A DNA stretch of 64,000 nt from Neostapfia colusana (taxonomy: Eukaryota; Streptophyta; Magnoliopsida; Poales; Poaceae): contig JASWHV010000011.1 of NCBI GenBank assembly GCA_030760725.1, positions 12,487,501-12,551,500 of the forward strand. The letters run 5' to 3'. The position numbers and the translations under genes were made by a program. How positions within the stretch are numbered: position 1 is the first letter of the stretch; each line of letters starts with the position of its first letter. Shown piece after piece: positions 12,105 through 23,605 of this stretch. Under the pieces are notes generated by a model. The model made no database searches. It was not told the origin of the DNA and worked only from the letters and a program-made list of their open reading frames with translations.

Positions 12105-15100
12105 TGTCACACCCGTTTTTTCCGAAGAACAACCAAGTGAATATCACATGTATGCCAGGATCATTTTCTCATACATGTGATGACAAATAGTGAAGCATCA
12201 TTTATTACAAGCCAGGTGTCGAATATAAATAAGTCGTACATGGCAAATGTCTCGATGGACAATAATAAGTTCATCACAAATAAACAAACTAGCAGCGGAA
12301 TATTATTCTTGAGGGCTCCATCACAGGCGTTGCCCGGGGGTCTCCATGAACCTAGAAACCTTCTTCGGGTCCAAAGTCTTGGTCATTATACACCACCACA
12401 TTATCTTGACCTGAGCAGCAATATAAACCAATAAAATATGCAAGATTGAGTACCAATGGTACTCAGCAAGTGTGGGAAAATTATGTCATGCATGGCTATA
12501 ACAAGGGGAGGTTGAACTCATGGTTAAAGCACTACGCAATTAATACCTATCACCTTAGCTTATTAAGCACCTACATTACTACACAGGTGGACTGGTCCCA
12601 ATCTCCCATCCCATCATCATAATCCAATAACCATAACATCATTTCCAATGTTAAGCTTCCCGCTTAACATCCACAACTTCCAAAATCATCAATCCTCTAA
12701 TCATGAATAAGTCCAAGCCGCTCTTGACCGTGAGCACGGCTGTCATGATAGTTTTGACTCTGCAGAGTTTGTACCACTGTACCCACATGTAGAGATTTCA
12801 TCCCCCGTTGCCGGGTGGACTAAAAGAACCTCCATTATGCCAGTGGCTACGAACCACATTCACACATCCCCAGGTGTGTAGCCAGGAGATCACTACGAAG
12901 CCTTTACAAAAGGATTCCCGACGAGCGTGGGTCCACTGAGGTTTCACCCCTAACAGCTTACAAGAGGCTCCAACCCCGCTGCAGTGGCCCCCTCTTGAGC
13001 CTTGCGGTTCATATGGTAGTCCAGCTGACACCTACTCCCCGCACCATCCAACACACCCATACTACGCCGGGGATACACCTAATTAATTGGCCAAGCTGCC
13101 CCATCTCAGCATGTGGTTGGCACTGTAAAGCCAGGTTACATGTTCCATGAACCGGTCCTTAGGATCCAGGCAAGTACTAAACACAAACCCGAGTCTCGTG
13201 CATCCAGCACACAACCAAAACATCCAACTTGCCTTGATCCCTACCTCTACATAACTCACAATACCTCATTCAAGAGTATGATAAAATAAACTGATGATCT
13301 CATATCCCAATTATCCCATTCTAAGCATGGCTAAGCATATGCATAATAATAAATGACATGATAAAATAAATCCCAACCCAGGCTACAAGGAAACAAGGTA
13401 ATGCAATTCTAGGGAAACTTCCTAGCATGGGTTTCATATTTCAATTGACAATGCAAATAATTCTAGCTACACATCCTAACAAAGGATCAAAGTGGTCAAG
13501 GACACTTGCCTCCTTCCTGCTGCTCTTGAAATAGGTAGTCCTGATCTTGGAAAGGAATAACTTGCTCTTGAGCAGGTTCTACATCATACCATCACACATA
13601 GCAAAAGAAAAACAACAATCCATAAGACATGGTTCACACTTCCACTTCATACAGACCACACATTCATATTTATGAAAGTCATTCTCATTTCTATGTGTTG
13701 TGGTTACTCTATGTGTGTTGATTTTGGCTTCCATGCACTTTTAAACATGTGCATATGATTTCTACTTTTGTATTCATATTTTATGTTTGTATATATTATA
13801 TGAGTTTCCAATTTAAACAAATTCCTTATATTCAATTTATACACCTTTTAGCTACCAACTGTGCATGAAGGGTATTTTTCTTCTCCATATGTGTCTTCAG
13901 AATTTCTACCAACCCTAAACTGAATTCTTTGGATTTTAGAAACTCCATTTATCATTTACTAGTTGCTATATTTTCAGATTTATTTTCCTATACATAAATG
14001 TGTACTTTATTATGAAAATAGTAAGACACATCATCTAAACAGAATAGGTTCTGGTCCTAAATAATTTAATAACATATTTTGACCTTTGCCTCTGATGTAT
14101 ACTATTTCACAATTATTTTCCCTATTTTCTAGAACTATTCTTTACTTAAAATGTGTCTTTAAATGTGAATAATAAATTAAACAGATTCAGTTCAGCCCAA
14201 AATATATTTTTATCTCACTCCAAAGTTTCCTAAATACTGAGAAAGTCTTTAATTCAATTTTGACAATATGTTTGTCCCACTTTTTAATTTTTAAACACTA
14301 GCCACATATTCAATTTCCTAAATTAAATACTAAACAGGGCTAAAAAGTTAAACTTACCCCACTACAGGGTCTATAATATTATTTTAAGAATTTTCAGGGG
14401 TCTAGCTACACTTATCAGAGGTGTTTTTCCTAATTTTCATTTAGTCCAGGGGCTAAAACTGATTTTTAAATGAATTTACATGATTTTCTGGTGTTCCAGG
14501 GGCTAGACCAGAAGTTTCTGGGGCTAGCTCTTATTTCCCGAGAACCCCAGGGGGTAGCACGTAAGATATCCAGTCTTTATAACGAGGGGCTGACGTGGAC
14601 CGTCCGATTTTAAACCGACGGCCGAGATTATAACATCGAACCGGTACGCGGGGATTTAAACCCTACCGTGCGATTTAAAATAAACGGCGCACAAGCGGCC
14701 ACGTCGCTCTGATCGAGCGCGGGCGGCGCTGCCGGCGGCGCACGGCGGCGGGAAGCGGTGATCTCGCCGGAAACTTTCGGATCTTCGGGAATTCTTCCTA
14801 GAACTGTGATTTTATGGTATAGATCGGTAGAGGGGAGGTCGGGGATCTCACCTCGGGGGTTTTCTTGAGCTCGGAGGTCCTGGAAGGTGATCGGCGACGA
14901 GGTCCGAGGCAAAACCACGGCGAAGCTCGTCGGCGCTGTGTTTACACCGCAAGTCACCGAGTTTTCTGCACCTGCAAGGTTCCCCGGAGGCGGTGGATCA
15001 AGACCAGCGAGTTAGATCGGAATTTCCGAGCTTAGATCAGCCAGAATTCCCCGGAGAAGTCTCGGTTCTAACCGGAGGAAAAATCGGCGATCGCGTGGGA

Positions 15101-15534
15101 AAAATAGAACGAGGCCGGGGTTTTTATAGACGGGGGAGGGCGGCGGGGTGGTTTAGATCATGTCCGCGTCGCCTACGAACAGAATTCAGCGGGGATACGC
15201 CGAAATCCCGATCGGTTTTAATTCGGGTGCGAGGGAGTCCGGCGCTGTCGCGAGGTAGACGAAGATCGGGTGGGTCCCGCCTGTCAGTGTGAGGCAGCAG
15301 AGCGCGCGGCTGCGGGCTGGCGCGGGCGCTGGCTGGGCCGGCTGGTGGGTTTCGGCCCACTGGCCGGTTTTTTTCTGTTTTCTCTTTTTCTTTTTCTATT
15401 TCTTTTCTGATTTGAGTTTAATTTGAATTCCAGTTTGAATTTGAATTTTTGCAAAACATGCAACACGTCCAAAATTTTTTAAATTCCCCTCTTAACATGA
15501 TTTAGGGTCTTAACAATATTTTTGGGGTGTTACA
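12105..15534 (-). repeat. 5' LTR of element B
   Basis: This LTR is the same length and sequence as 2858-6287 apart from scattered changes. As the 5' LTR it should hold the promoter. The TATA box at 15120-15129 lies only about 405 bp from the LTR start, so U3 is short and nearly 3 kb would be R and U5, transcribed as leader. Open frames near 14628-14957 and 15124-15360 are chance products of GC-rich DNA. Confidence 0.95.
15120..15129 (-). promoter_or_regulatory. TATA box of element B 5' LTR
   Basis: CTATAAAAAC on the minus strand is followed by a GC-rich stretch, as in plant core promoters. It is conserved in the other LTR at 5873-5882. Transcription would start around 15090-15095 and run leftwards. 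Confidence 0.7.
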
Positions 15535-16089
15535 ATTCAGGGTTGAAGTAGTGAACGACGCCGAAGAGCGCGTTCAGACGATTCAAGCCAACTTGAAGGC
15601 CGCTCAATCCCGGCAAGAGAGCTACTCTGATAAGAGGCGTAGACCGCTGCACTTTGACGTCGGTGAACACGTGTACCTCCGTGTGTCTCCGATGAAGGGC
15701 GTGCACCGGTTCAGCATGAAGGGGAAGCTCGCTCCCCGTTTCATTGGGCCCTATGCTATCACCGAGAAGTGTGGACCAGCGGCATATAGACTGGAGCTAC
15801 CGGCATCTCTTGCTGGTTTCCATGACGTTTTCCATGTCTCACAACTGAGAAAATGTCTGAAGCATACCGCTGCTGTTCCTACTGAAGACATCGGCAAGCT
15901 GCAAACGGATTTAACGTATGATGAATATCCGGTGGCGATTATTGATGAGAATCCCGAACCACGCGTAGCCGAACGTTGTGATTCTACAAGATACTCTGGA
16001 GCAACCACACCGCCGAAGAAGCGACGTGGGAGAGCGAGGAATTCCTTCTCTCAAATTACCCGGAGTTCATGGCGTCTCAACACGGGTAA
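15535..16089 (+). pseudogene. pol: Element A pol, right part: integrase C-terminus and chromodomain
   Basis: This segment continues the integrase frame cut at 2857. It contains the conserved GPF-type integrase tail (VGEHVYLRVSP, GKLAPRFIGPY, HDVFHVSQL near 15660-15850). The chromodomain follows, but a one-base change near 15985 moves its second half into another frame, where KILWSN and EEATWE are readable up to a TAA at 16087-16089. So the native stop is at 16087 and not at 16144, where the shifted frame ends. The chromodomain would direct integration to marked chromatin. Confidence 0.9.
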
Positions 16090-16142
16090 GTCCCTATTAC
16101 ATCGCTATCTCTTCCGTTATAATCTCGGAACGAGATTCTTTT

Positions 16143-16154
16143 AAGGGGGAGGGA
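16143..16154 (+). promoter_or_regulatory. Polypurine tract of element A
   Basis: The tract AAGGGGGAGGGA lies directly before the TG that opens the 3' LTR. It is in the expected place for plus-strand priming and confirms the + orientation of element A. Confidence 0.88.
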
Positions 16155-18836
16155 TGTAAAAGCCCAAGAAAAGGGACTTGCAAAAACTTTCATCACCTCA
16201 CAACACCACAGTTTTTGTTGTGGATATCTTGTGAAAAATTGTGAAGAGCAAGTAACCTCCATCAAAAGAGTGATTAGAGGGGAAAACCCTAACTTTCACA
16301 AAGTAGGATTTCTACACATTAACATGGGAGGTTGAGCTCACCCCTAGGACTTGAAAAGTCTTGGGAAGGTCCATGCCAAATTTCATGTAAATCCAACACA
16401 TTGTGAGGCACTTTTGGAGACAATTCACAAAGAGGCCAATTTGAATGCAAATTCAAATTGCAGCAGCTTTCATCACTTAAATTCAAAGGTTAGCTTCATA
16501 TTCAAACTTAGCACATTTTTCTGAGTTAGCCCACCAATTTTCATCCCCATTGGAGTTCAGCTTGTTGGGAGCTAAATTTGCAAGAATTCAAAACTGAAGT
16601 TGAATTTCAGTTCAAACATGAAGCAAACTTAGCCCAACAAAGTTCAAATTTGAGAACTCAAATTCAAACCAAAACTTGGGGGCTAAGTCTCAAATTCAAT
16701 TGTGAGTAGCTGAGGATATTTTGGCACAAACAGAATTGAGAAAAATTGGAAAAGGAATTAGAGGGGAGGCCCACATGTCAGCAGACTTCAGTCTGAAGTT
16801 TCCGCTCGGGTGATTTTTCCTCGGCCAAAGTCGAGCGCGCCAGCGCGACCACACTCCGACCGCCAGCAGCGGTCGAACGGCCACCTCACGGTGCAGAAGT
16901 CGCGGCTCAAAGGCCAGCGCACACGCTACGCCACCCCTTCTTCCGTTTTCCAAGTGAGAACGACCGCCACCCGAGCTCCTTCCTCGGTTCCGCGCAAGAA
17001 CAGAGCGCCAACCTCCATTGATCCCCGGCATCCGAGAGCTAGGACCCGTCTCGTGCCCGGCGAGCTATACAAAAAAGGTCCGCTTCAAGGTGTGTGACAC
17101 GCTCGTGCCGACCGTTCCTCCTCTCGTACCTCGTCGGGGTAGTATTTGGCCGTTTATCCATTCGGTGTTCAAAATACCGAAGGTTGCAAAACGAGGAAAT
17201 TCGGAGTAGATAGTTCACCACCAGGGATTCCTAGCTACACACACGTTCTACACTGGTACACGACCACCTAGGATCAAAAAACAGAAAGAACCATGGGCTA
17301 GGGTTACGGTTCTTCGAAATTTTTGGGGCACAGCCGATATCGGGCCTAGGTCGATGGTGAGCCCCTAGTTGCCGACGTTTCTCGTGAGATCAGAGTCCTG
17401 GACGTTGCTCCCTAGGTCGTGGCGATGCTGTAGGAGCTAACCGGAGCAAGGTTGGGGCAGTCCAGTGCCCTAGCGACGTCGCCAAAGTTACCGCAGCTAC
17501 TGTCGCCGTCGCGCCTAGGTTTCCGGCCATCCTCGATCCGAGGTAAGGTCGGCAACGTGTTCCTCATGCAAAAATGTGCAGTGGCGGCAAAAATCAGCAA
17601 GTTCCGAGGGCCGGAACCCCTTCACAGCGAGAGCTCCGGCGAGCTCGGCGGCGAGGTCGCGCTGGGGGCTGGTGGAAGACGAAGGGGGTAGGCCCCACTC
17701 GTCAGCGGCTGGAAGTAAACGGGCTGGATTTTCTGTGGTCCAGGATCCAGTGTGACTGCGCGGGAACGGGTCTGTGGCTCCGTGTGGCTCGGCTCCAGCA
17801 GTCGACACGTGTGCGATGGACCCACCTGCAGGATTTAAACATTTTGAGGATTTCCAGTTTTAGTTCAACCTTCAAATGCATAGAACTTTTGCTAGGAAAC
17901 TCCAAATCCAATGAACCAAATTTTGCTGAACTCAGAATTCTGAGTACTTTCCAACAATACCAATTTCAGCTCATGAAACCTAATAGTTTTCCAGAACTAA
18001 TTCCCTAAACTTTAAACTGTTGGGAATTTTATCTGGAGAATTACTTCATGAAAAATTCTGAAATTTGGCTGAGAGGTTCATTGGAAAATCCTTAAGTCAC
18101 AGTAAAAGTTTCAGACTCATCCAGGTTCATTTAGTACCCCTAATTTGGTGATTAAGAGAACTGCCCTGAGAAAATAGAAAAATGTACAGAAACATTTTTC
18201 AGATTTTCTCAAATCTTAATTATGGCATAACTTTAAGTACAATTCTTCAAATGACATGAAACCAATTCCATTAGAACCATCTTAAATTCTATTTTCCAGA
18301 AAGTAATTGTTGGAGCCATGAAAACCCCTGGAATTACTTAGAGTCTCAAATATTGACCAATTAGGCTTTTATTTGTACAAGGTTCAAATGAACTTTGTTT
18401 CAAATGAAACTTGGTCAAGACTCTAGTTAGGACCTTACCAAGCCACCATAAAAATTTCAGAACCAAAGGGGAAGGCTAGCTAGAGTTAGTAGTAATTATG
18501 TATTCAAGTTTACGCATTGCATTTAAATTGACATGTAGCATTTCATTAACGTATAGTCGCTGAAGGCGAGGAGACTCCGGAAGTGCTCGACTTCCTCCTT
18601 CCGGACGAAGACCTAACCACCGACCAGCAGCAACAAGGCAAGCCCCTGTTTGCATTAAGCTTTTTATAAAGTTTTACTTTGTTTACATACGTAGTGTGAG
18701 GTGTGTATGTGCATTAGGTGTAGGATGGATGAATACCCAACTGCATAACCAGAATTTTTTCCCCAGAGTGAGGGTAGTGTCTAGGTCCTCGAATAGACAG
18801 GCTATGCTTAATGATTCATAGGACTTCGGTACAAGT

Positions 18837-18857
18837 CGAGTAGGTGGAATCTACTCG
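18837..18857. other. Conserved LTR hairpin (CGAGTAG stem)
   Basis: CGAGTAG and CTACTCG form a 7-bp stem around a 7-base loop, followed directly by the palindrome CTCGCGAG. The same hairpin lies at 22922-22942, 30703-30723, 31483-31503, 35497-35517 and 60041-60061. Single-step variants lie at 40834-40853 and 56906-56926. It is kept although flanking sequence has diverged. Confidence 0.75.
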
Positions 18858-18941
18858 CGAGTTAGGCTTGGGATACACGGGTCTGGTTCGAGTGATGTTA
18901 GATCACTTTAGTAATAAAAATGAGACTAGGCAGGGGCTAGG

Positions 18942-18969
18942 GCGCAGCAAGAGGAAGTCTTGTGTGCGC
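18942..18969. other. Second LTR hairpin (GCGCA-CAAGA stem)
   Basis: GCGCA plus CAAGA pair with TCTTG plus TGCGC around a GGAAG loop with a small bulge. The same hairpin is visible in the copies at about 30808, 31385, 35601 and 60145, but not in the divergent LTRs at 21724, 40163 and 55660. It lies about 100 bases after the first hairpin. Confidence 0.55.
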
Positions 18970-20020
18970 AGCCCTGTCCATGTCCATTGAGGACCGATCC
19001 GTGTGCGGCCCTGCTGAAAAAATATTGAAAGTACCGAAGGCATATCGGATATATGGGCCCCGATAAACCGATGTAGCTTAAACCTCCGGACGTCGAGGCA
19101 TAGCACACCGATTTATAGGGGTAGGTTGAGGGCGGCAAGGTGGAAATCCGCTAACTGGCATAGAGAGATGCTCCGTGTAGGGAACCTCCTGCTCGTTTCG
19201 GTGCGACCGGTTCGACGTTTGGGCTGTTGGGTGAAAGGTTGTCCTGTACGGCATCGAGTGAGCGTGCTGTGCAGCTTCACGGGTGTGCTTACATGATGTG
19301 CTCTTTGGGTTTTCCCTGCAGGTGTATATCGAGTCGATTTGCCGTCCCTCGCGGTGACGAGTACCGCTTGTTCACTGCGTCGTAACGTAGTTAATGTATG
19401 AAATGTGATGATTCAATATTGCTGTTATGATATAATATTGTATTGCTACATGTGTGCCACCAAATATTGCTTACTAAATTTCAGATTCATAAACTGTTAA
19501 CTTGTGCCTAAAAGATGAACTAAGGATGAACTTGTAGGCGCGTCCGTTTGCTGCAATTGTACCATCCCATGTTCATTGTACCCTACATGTAGAGTTTCAT
19601 GCTTAGGTGAGTCGGTTAAGTCTTGTTGAGCCATCGTGCTCATGGTTGCTGCTTAAGTGTTTTTCAGGTGAGGAGCCACCCATGGACTCGGAGTACGAGT
19701 CCACCGGCGAGGGTTACCCTCCGTCGGGGACTACGGCTGAGTGGGAGCCGTACACGCCGCGCTGAGCTGAGACGTGCAGCTAGGGTGGGTTGCCCTAGGG
19801 CTGGGCAACCAACTTTTGCTAGATAGGCGGGCGTGAGTGGTGTAATTTAGACTTCCGCTGTGTAATATAAACAATAGTTTGTAACTGAAGTTTGTACCTG
19901 TTTGTACATTTCAGTTTTTTTCCCATGTAATATATGGTGTTTTTATGTCGTGTGCTGTCGGGTGTCGCATCGTGCGGCACCACCCTCTGCGATCCTGGAT
20001 GAGCGGATTCCGGTCCGCCA

Positions 20021-21707
20021 CACCATACATGTACCCGCTCGAAGTGATATGTCGAATGCATAAACTTTTCGACTCCACTCTCTGTTTTACAACAGCCGCT
20101 GGATGTCGAAATGTGAAACTTAATCGTTTTGGTTAAAAAACTTCAACATGGTGTTCACTACCAGCCTCTGGTCTTGCAGACCAGTTGGAAAAGTATTACT
20201 GTTTTGGCCACCTTGGAGGAAAAATCTGGACTAGAGTTCCACAATAAAATTGTAGTAAACTCAAAAAGGAATCCAGATTGTATTTATTTGCCTCCATAGC
20301 CTTCCTAGTTTGTGAGTTATGATCTCTACAAGTTGACAGAATTTTCTCAGGAATTTTGACAGCACCTCCTTTGCGAGTGGCTGTTTTGTTCACAAAATTC
20401 CATCATATTCTGTCCTCAATCTAGGAAAACACTGAACTACAAAGTTGTAGTACATTTCCTATACTTTCCAACGATGTCTTACTTGACTCTTAGAAAATTT
20501 TCTACAGAAAGTTGTTGTCGAAATACAAAAAATTCCAGAGAGCATTTTGGTCTGTCCTGTTTCTGGACAGTGTATACTCATCTGAGATTTTCATCCGTCT
20601 GGAAGGAGATTCTGTTCTGGAGCTCTACAGAAAAGTTGTAGAGGACTTCAAAACTGTCCAGAATGGTATCCCAAACTTCCATTGGTTCAACCAATACTAT
20701 GTTATACCCTGTTTAAGTTCAGCAAAGTTTCTGCCAAAAACAGGGGAGGTTTTTCCTAAGTCTTTGAACTTTAATCTATACTCCCAATTGACTCTAAGTT
20801 CAATATTGGAGTCCAATAACCCCTACATGGAATCCTAAACTTCATTTTTAACTCTTTTCTTTGAAAGTATATTTTTATGCAACTAATACTCATCTCGGTA
20901 CTACGTTTCCTCACCAAAGAAAAATCCTAAGCCGGTATCCCGGCATATACGTGTCAATTGGTGGAACTAAGAACGTCACTCACAAACGATTTCTAAGCGT
21001 CATGCTCTAATGTGGTTAAGGTACCTGCAGAAGACCACACAATAATGGTGCACACAAAGGTTTTAACATTTCAGGCAGTTCCATATCATGATAAAAACAT
21101 ATGATCCGTATCATTGCCATACGGATCGTCCTTGAGTCAAGCCATGTCTCAAGGTACATGGTCGTGTTTTCACACCACACGACGGGGAACCCGAGTAGAG
21201 CGTGAACGGGTCGTCACGGTTGGGAATTTTATCAAGCCAACGGATACCACCTACTGCCTCATGATCGTTGAGTCACACTGACAGCGAGCGCTGCGTATGG
21301 CCCTTTCAACATTGAACGTTCAAGAGTTGCATACTACCGTGTTGCTTACCACATGATGGGGTATTCTCACTTTTGCCTAAAGCACGCTGGAGATCAGCGT
21401 TTTGATATGCTCTCAGAACCGTTGAGAGGTTCAGATACTCATATTAACTACCGTGCCAAGCCACGGTAAACTATTCCATACTGTTGCTCGTATGTCGAGC
21501 TTACCGCAATTGATCCGCCTGCGGTGCCGTACCTCACCTCTTACCTGACGTCGGAGCGTCATTACAAATTAATAACAAGTAGGTTAGCATTTCCACCTTA
21601 ATAACTACTACTATCATAGACCTTATGTGGGCATAACGACTAATCCTCACTCGACTACTTCTAAGTTTTCAAAATAGGCTCTTTTCGAGCGTGCTATTCC
21701 CAATGCA
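20021..21707 (-). mobile_element. Leader of element G, an A-related retrotransposon, cut by element A
   Basis: Read on the minus strand this follows a PBS and resembles the start of the leader of element F (GCATTGGG-GATAGCAC right after the PBS). It is noncoding as far as I can see: open frames are short and lack gag motifs. The left edge abuts the end of the element A LTR at 20020, so A probably inserted here and the rest of G lies left of the window. No TSD can be checked. Confidence 0.65.
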
Positions 21708-21719
21708 GCTCTAATACCA
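21708..21719 (-). promoter_or_regulatory. Primer binding site of element G, one base changed
   Basis: TGGTATTAGAGC on the minus strand differs at one base from the initiator-Met consensus TGGTATCAGAGC (C to T). It sits four bases inside the LTR that begins at 21724, which places a 5' LTR to its right. Confidence 0.8.
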
Positions 21720-21723
21720 CGTC

Positions 21724-23605
21724 TGTGGGGACCACCCCGGGGTTCATCCTCTCCAGGATCGCAGAGGGTGGTACCGTGCGATGCGGCACCCATAAGCACA
21801 CACGAAAAGAATTAAGAACAACATACAAACTTTTATTTGATATAAAACAGCGGAAGTCTTTTTACAAAAACTTAATTATAGAGTAGAAGTATTATACATA
21901 GCTACTCTCTCATCCTAACTAAGCAAAAGTCTAGCTGTCCAGCCCGGGGACGCTACACACTAGCAACATCAAACCGGAGATCACGATGGCATGCAGGGCT
22001 CCAGCTCGGCCGTGTACCCCGACGGGGGTATCGCCACGTCCTCGGACCCCTCCTCATAGCTCTCACCTGCACACTGCTCAAATATTGCAACGGTGAGCAC
22101 GAAGGCTCAACAAGTCTTAACCGACAACCCTAGGCATGGAACTCTACATGCAAGGATGTGTAAGATAGGAAAAAGGACTTTGCAATAAAGACAAGCCTAC
22201 ATGTTGATCCTTACTTTCAGATTTATAGCAACAGTTTAATGAGCCTTGGCAGCCCTCACATCGGAAGTCGACAATCAAACAAGAAATGCTTTCCTCCGAT
22301 GTGGTGATGCCCAAAGTGGAATATAAACTTAATTAGCTCTATAACTACAGTATACAAGGTTTCAAGACATTAATAGTTCAATACAGCATATTCAGTTGGA
22401 TTATTTCACTTCTTACTACATCACAGCGTAGTGAACAAGCGGGTACTCAAATAACCACTAGGGATGGGGATTGCAATCAGGACACACCCGGATAACACGT
22501 CACATACACCCACTTTCAGAAGCGTGATTCCACACCCCATCCTACTCTGTTGTATGCAACAACCTTTAAAAGGCAGCCCAAATGCCAAACCGGTCCATCT
22601 GTAACGGGCAGGAGGTCCCCGCGTGGAGCGTGACTGTGCCCACCGGCAGATTTACACCTTGCTACCCTCAACCCGCTCCTATTTACGGTTGGGTAAGCCT
22701 CGGCACCCAGGTTAACCAGTATGCCATATGCCAGTATGCATCCGGTGCTGTTTGATACTTGTCCAGTAGGGCCGCACACGGCTCGGTCCTCAACCGACAC
22801 CAACAGGGCTACGCACGTGAGACCTCCGCTCACTGCATCCTATCCCCCCTGTTGGGTCTCATTTTCACAACTTAAGCCATTTTCTGCTCTACTCCATACC
22901 GTGTGATAAAGTTTTAACTCGCGAGTAGATTCCAACTACTCGACTTCTACCGAGATCCTAAGCACATTAGCAGGGCCTTGTCTACTCGTCGGGTCTGTAA
23001 GCTACCCAACCATTCATAGGAGTTAAAAAGGCTATACAAGTGGGGTTTCAAACACCTTAACTCTAATGCAAACATTTCAACCTAGACATAAGTGATACAA
23101 ATGAAAACTTTATAAAAGGTACTTAAATGCAAACCGGGGCTTGCCTGGTTGTGAGTCAGAGGAGAAGTTAGCGTCGGGTAGCAGGACGTCCAAGGGCTCC
23201 GGTGTATCTTCGATTTCGGTCACTATATGAGATGTAGCAAAATATATGTATAAGTGCGTATAAAATATAAGAATTCACTTCTATTCATAGCTACTGCTAT
23301 TTATGTTCCGTAATTGGCTTTGGAATTTTTACAGTGGATGCTAGACTCTCTAAGGACAATCTGAGCAAAATTTGGAGAAATGTCATTGCACATTGTGGTC
23401 TCCAAAATTCCAACAAGCACAAGGCTTCTCTGAATTTTGAGCCCAAATCAGGAGCTTTGACATAGCTAACAGTGGAAAATATGATTAGGGTAAGTCTTCA
23501 TGGTTATAACAAAATTTGTTTCACCATTTTTAGAGCTACCAACAGAGGGATATGAATTTTTGAAGTTGGACCACTCAATGAAGCTCAAATTTTTGAAGAG
23601 CCACT
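21724..23605 (-). repeat. Partial 5' LTR of element G
   Basis: On the minus strand this is the 3' half of an A-type LTR: it shares the conserved hairpin (22922-22942), the GGGCTTGCC and TTTATAAAG blocks around 23115-23145, and the final region with GATCCTGG and GCGGCACC near the end. It is clearly divergent from the LTR of A. Toward the right, similarity fades and the sequence meets exon 8 of the tnpA-like gene at about 23605, so the LTR start is missing. Confidence 0.78.

Larger units (their letters stand above)
2858..15534 (-). mobile_element. Element B: complete Ty3/gypsy chromovirus (Tekay/Del-like)
   Basis: Two direct LTRs of exactly 3430 bp (2858-6287 and 12105-15534) start TGTCACAC and end GTGTTACA on the + strand. 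Internal DNA holds, in minus-strand order, a PBS (12088-12100), an extra ORF (11885-11283), gag-pol (10801-6333) ending in a chromodomain, and a polypurine tract against the 3' LTR. Target bases ATTC flank both ends; a 5-bp duplication with one base lost would also fit. LTR differences by eye are about one to two per 100 bp, so insertion was fairly recent. The chromodomain, the size and the long LTRs match the Tekay/Del group of grass chromoviruses; that assignment is from family knowledge, not a search. Confidence 0.95.
1..20020 (+). mobile_element. Element A: Ty3/gypsy chromovirus, 5' part outside the window, interrupted by element B
   Basis: The sequence enters inside the gag-protease junction, runs through protease, reverse transcriptase, RNase H and integrase to 2857, is broken by element B (2858-15534), and resumes at 15535 with the integrase C-terminus and chromodomain, a polypurine tract and a 3866-bp 3' LTR ending at 20020. 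The codon in which B sits is continued on the other side, with the bases ATTC on both flanks, so one element was split. The domain order PR-RT-RH-INT-chromodomain is that of plant chromoviruses. The element is dead: three stops and two or more frameshifts lie in pol and the RT active site is altered. Its 5' LTR and gag lie left of the window. Confidence 0.93.
16155..20020 (+). repeat. 3' LTR of element A (3866 bp)
   Basis: The LTR opens TGTAAAAGCCC after the polypurine tract and ends CCGCCA at 20020. Element F at 57372-61220 has the same ends and a PBS after it, which fixes the boundaries. Inside are AT-rich flanks, a GC-rich block (about 16800-17830) and a strongly conserved block around 18590-19400 that recurs in every other copy in the window. 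Open frames in the GC-rich block have no recognisable domain. Related copies or fragments lie at 21724, 29211, 31291, 33961, 40163, 55660 and 57372. Confidence 0.92.

Noticed and set aside
16090..16144. Extension of the element A pol ORF to 16144
   Set aside because: That frame is the shifted one; the chromodomain frame ends at the TAA at 16087-16089, before the polypurine tract.
20512..20838. 108-codon ORF in the element G leader
   Set aside because: It is antisense to element G, has no recognisable motif and lies in LTR-leader type DNA with repeated GTTGTAGA words.
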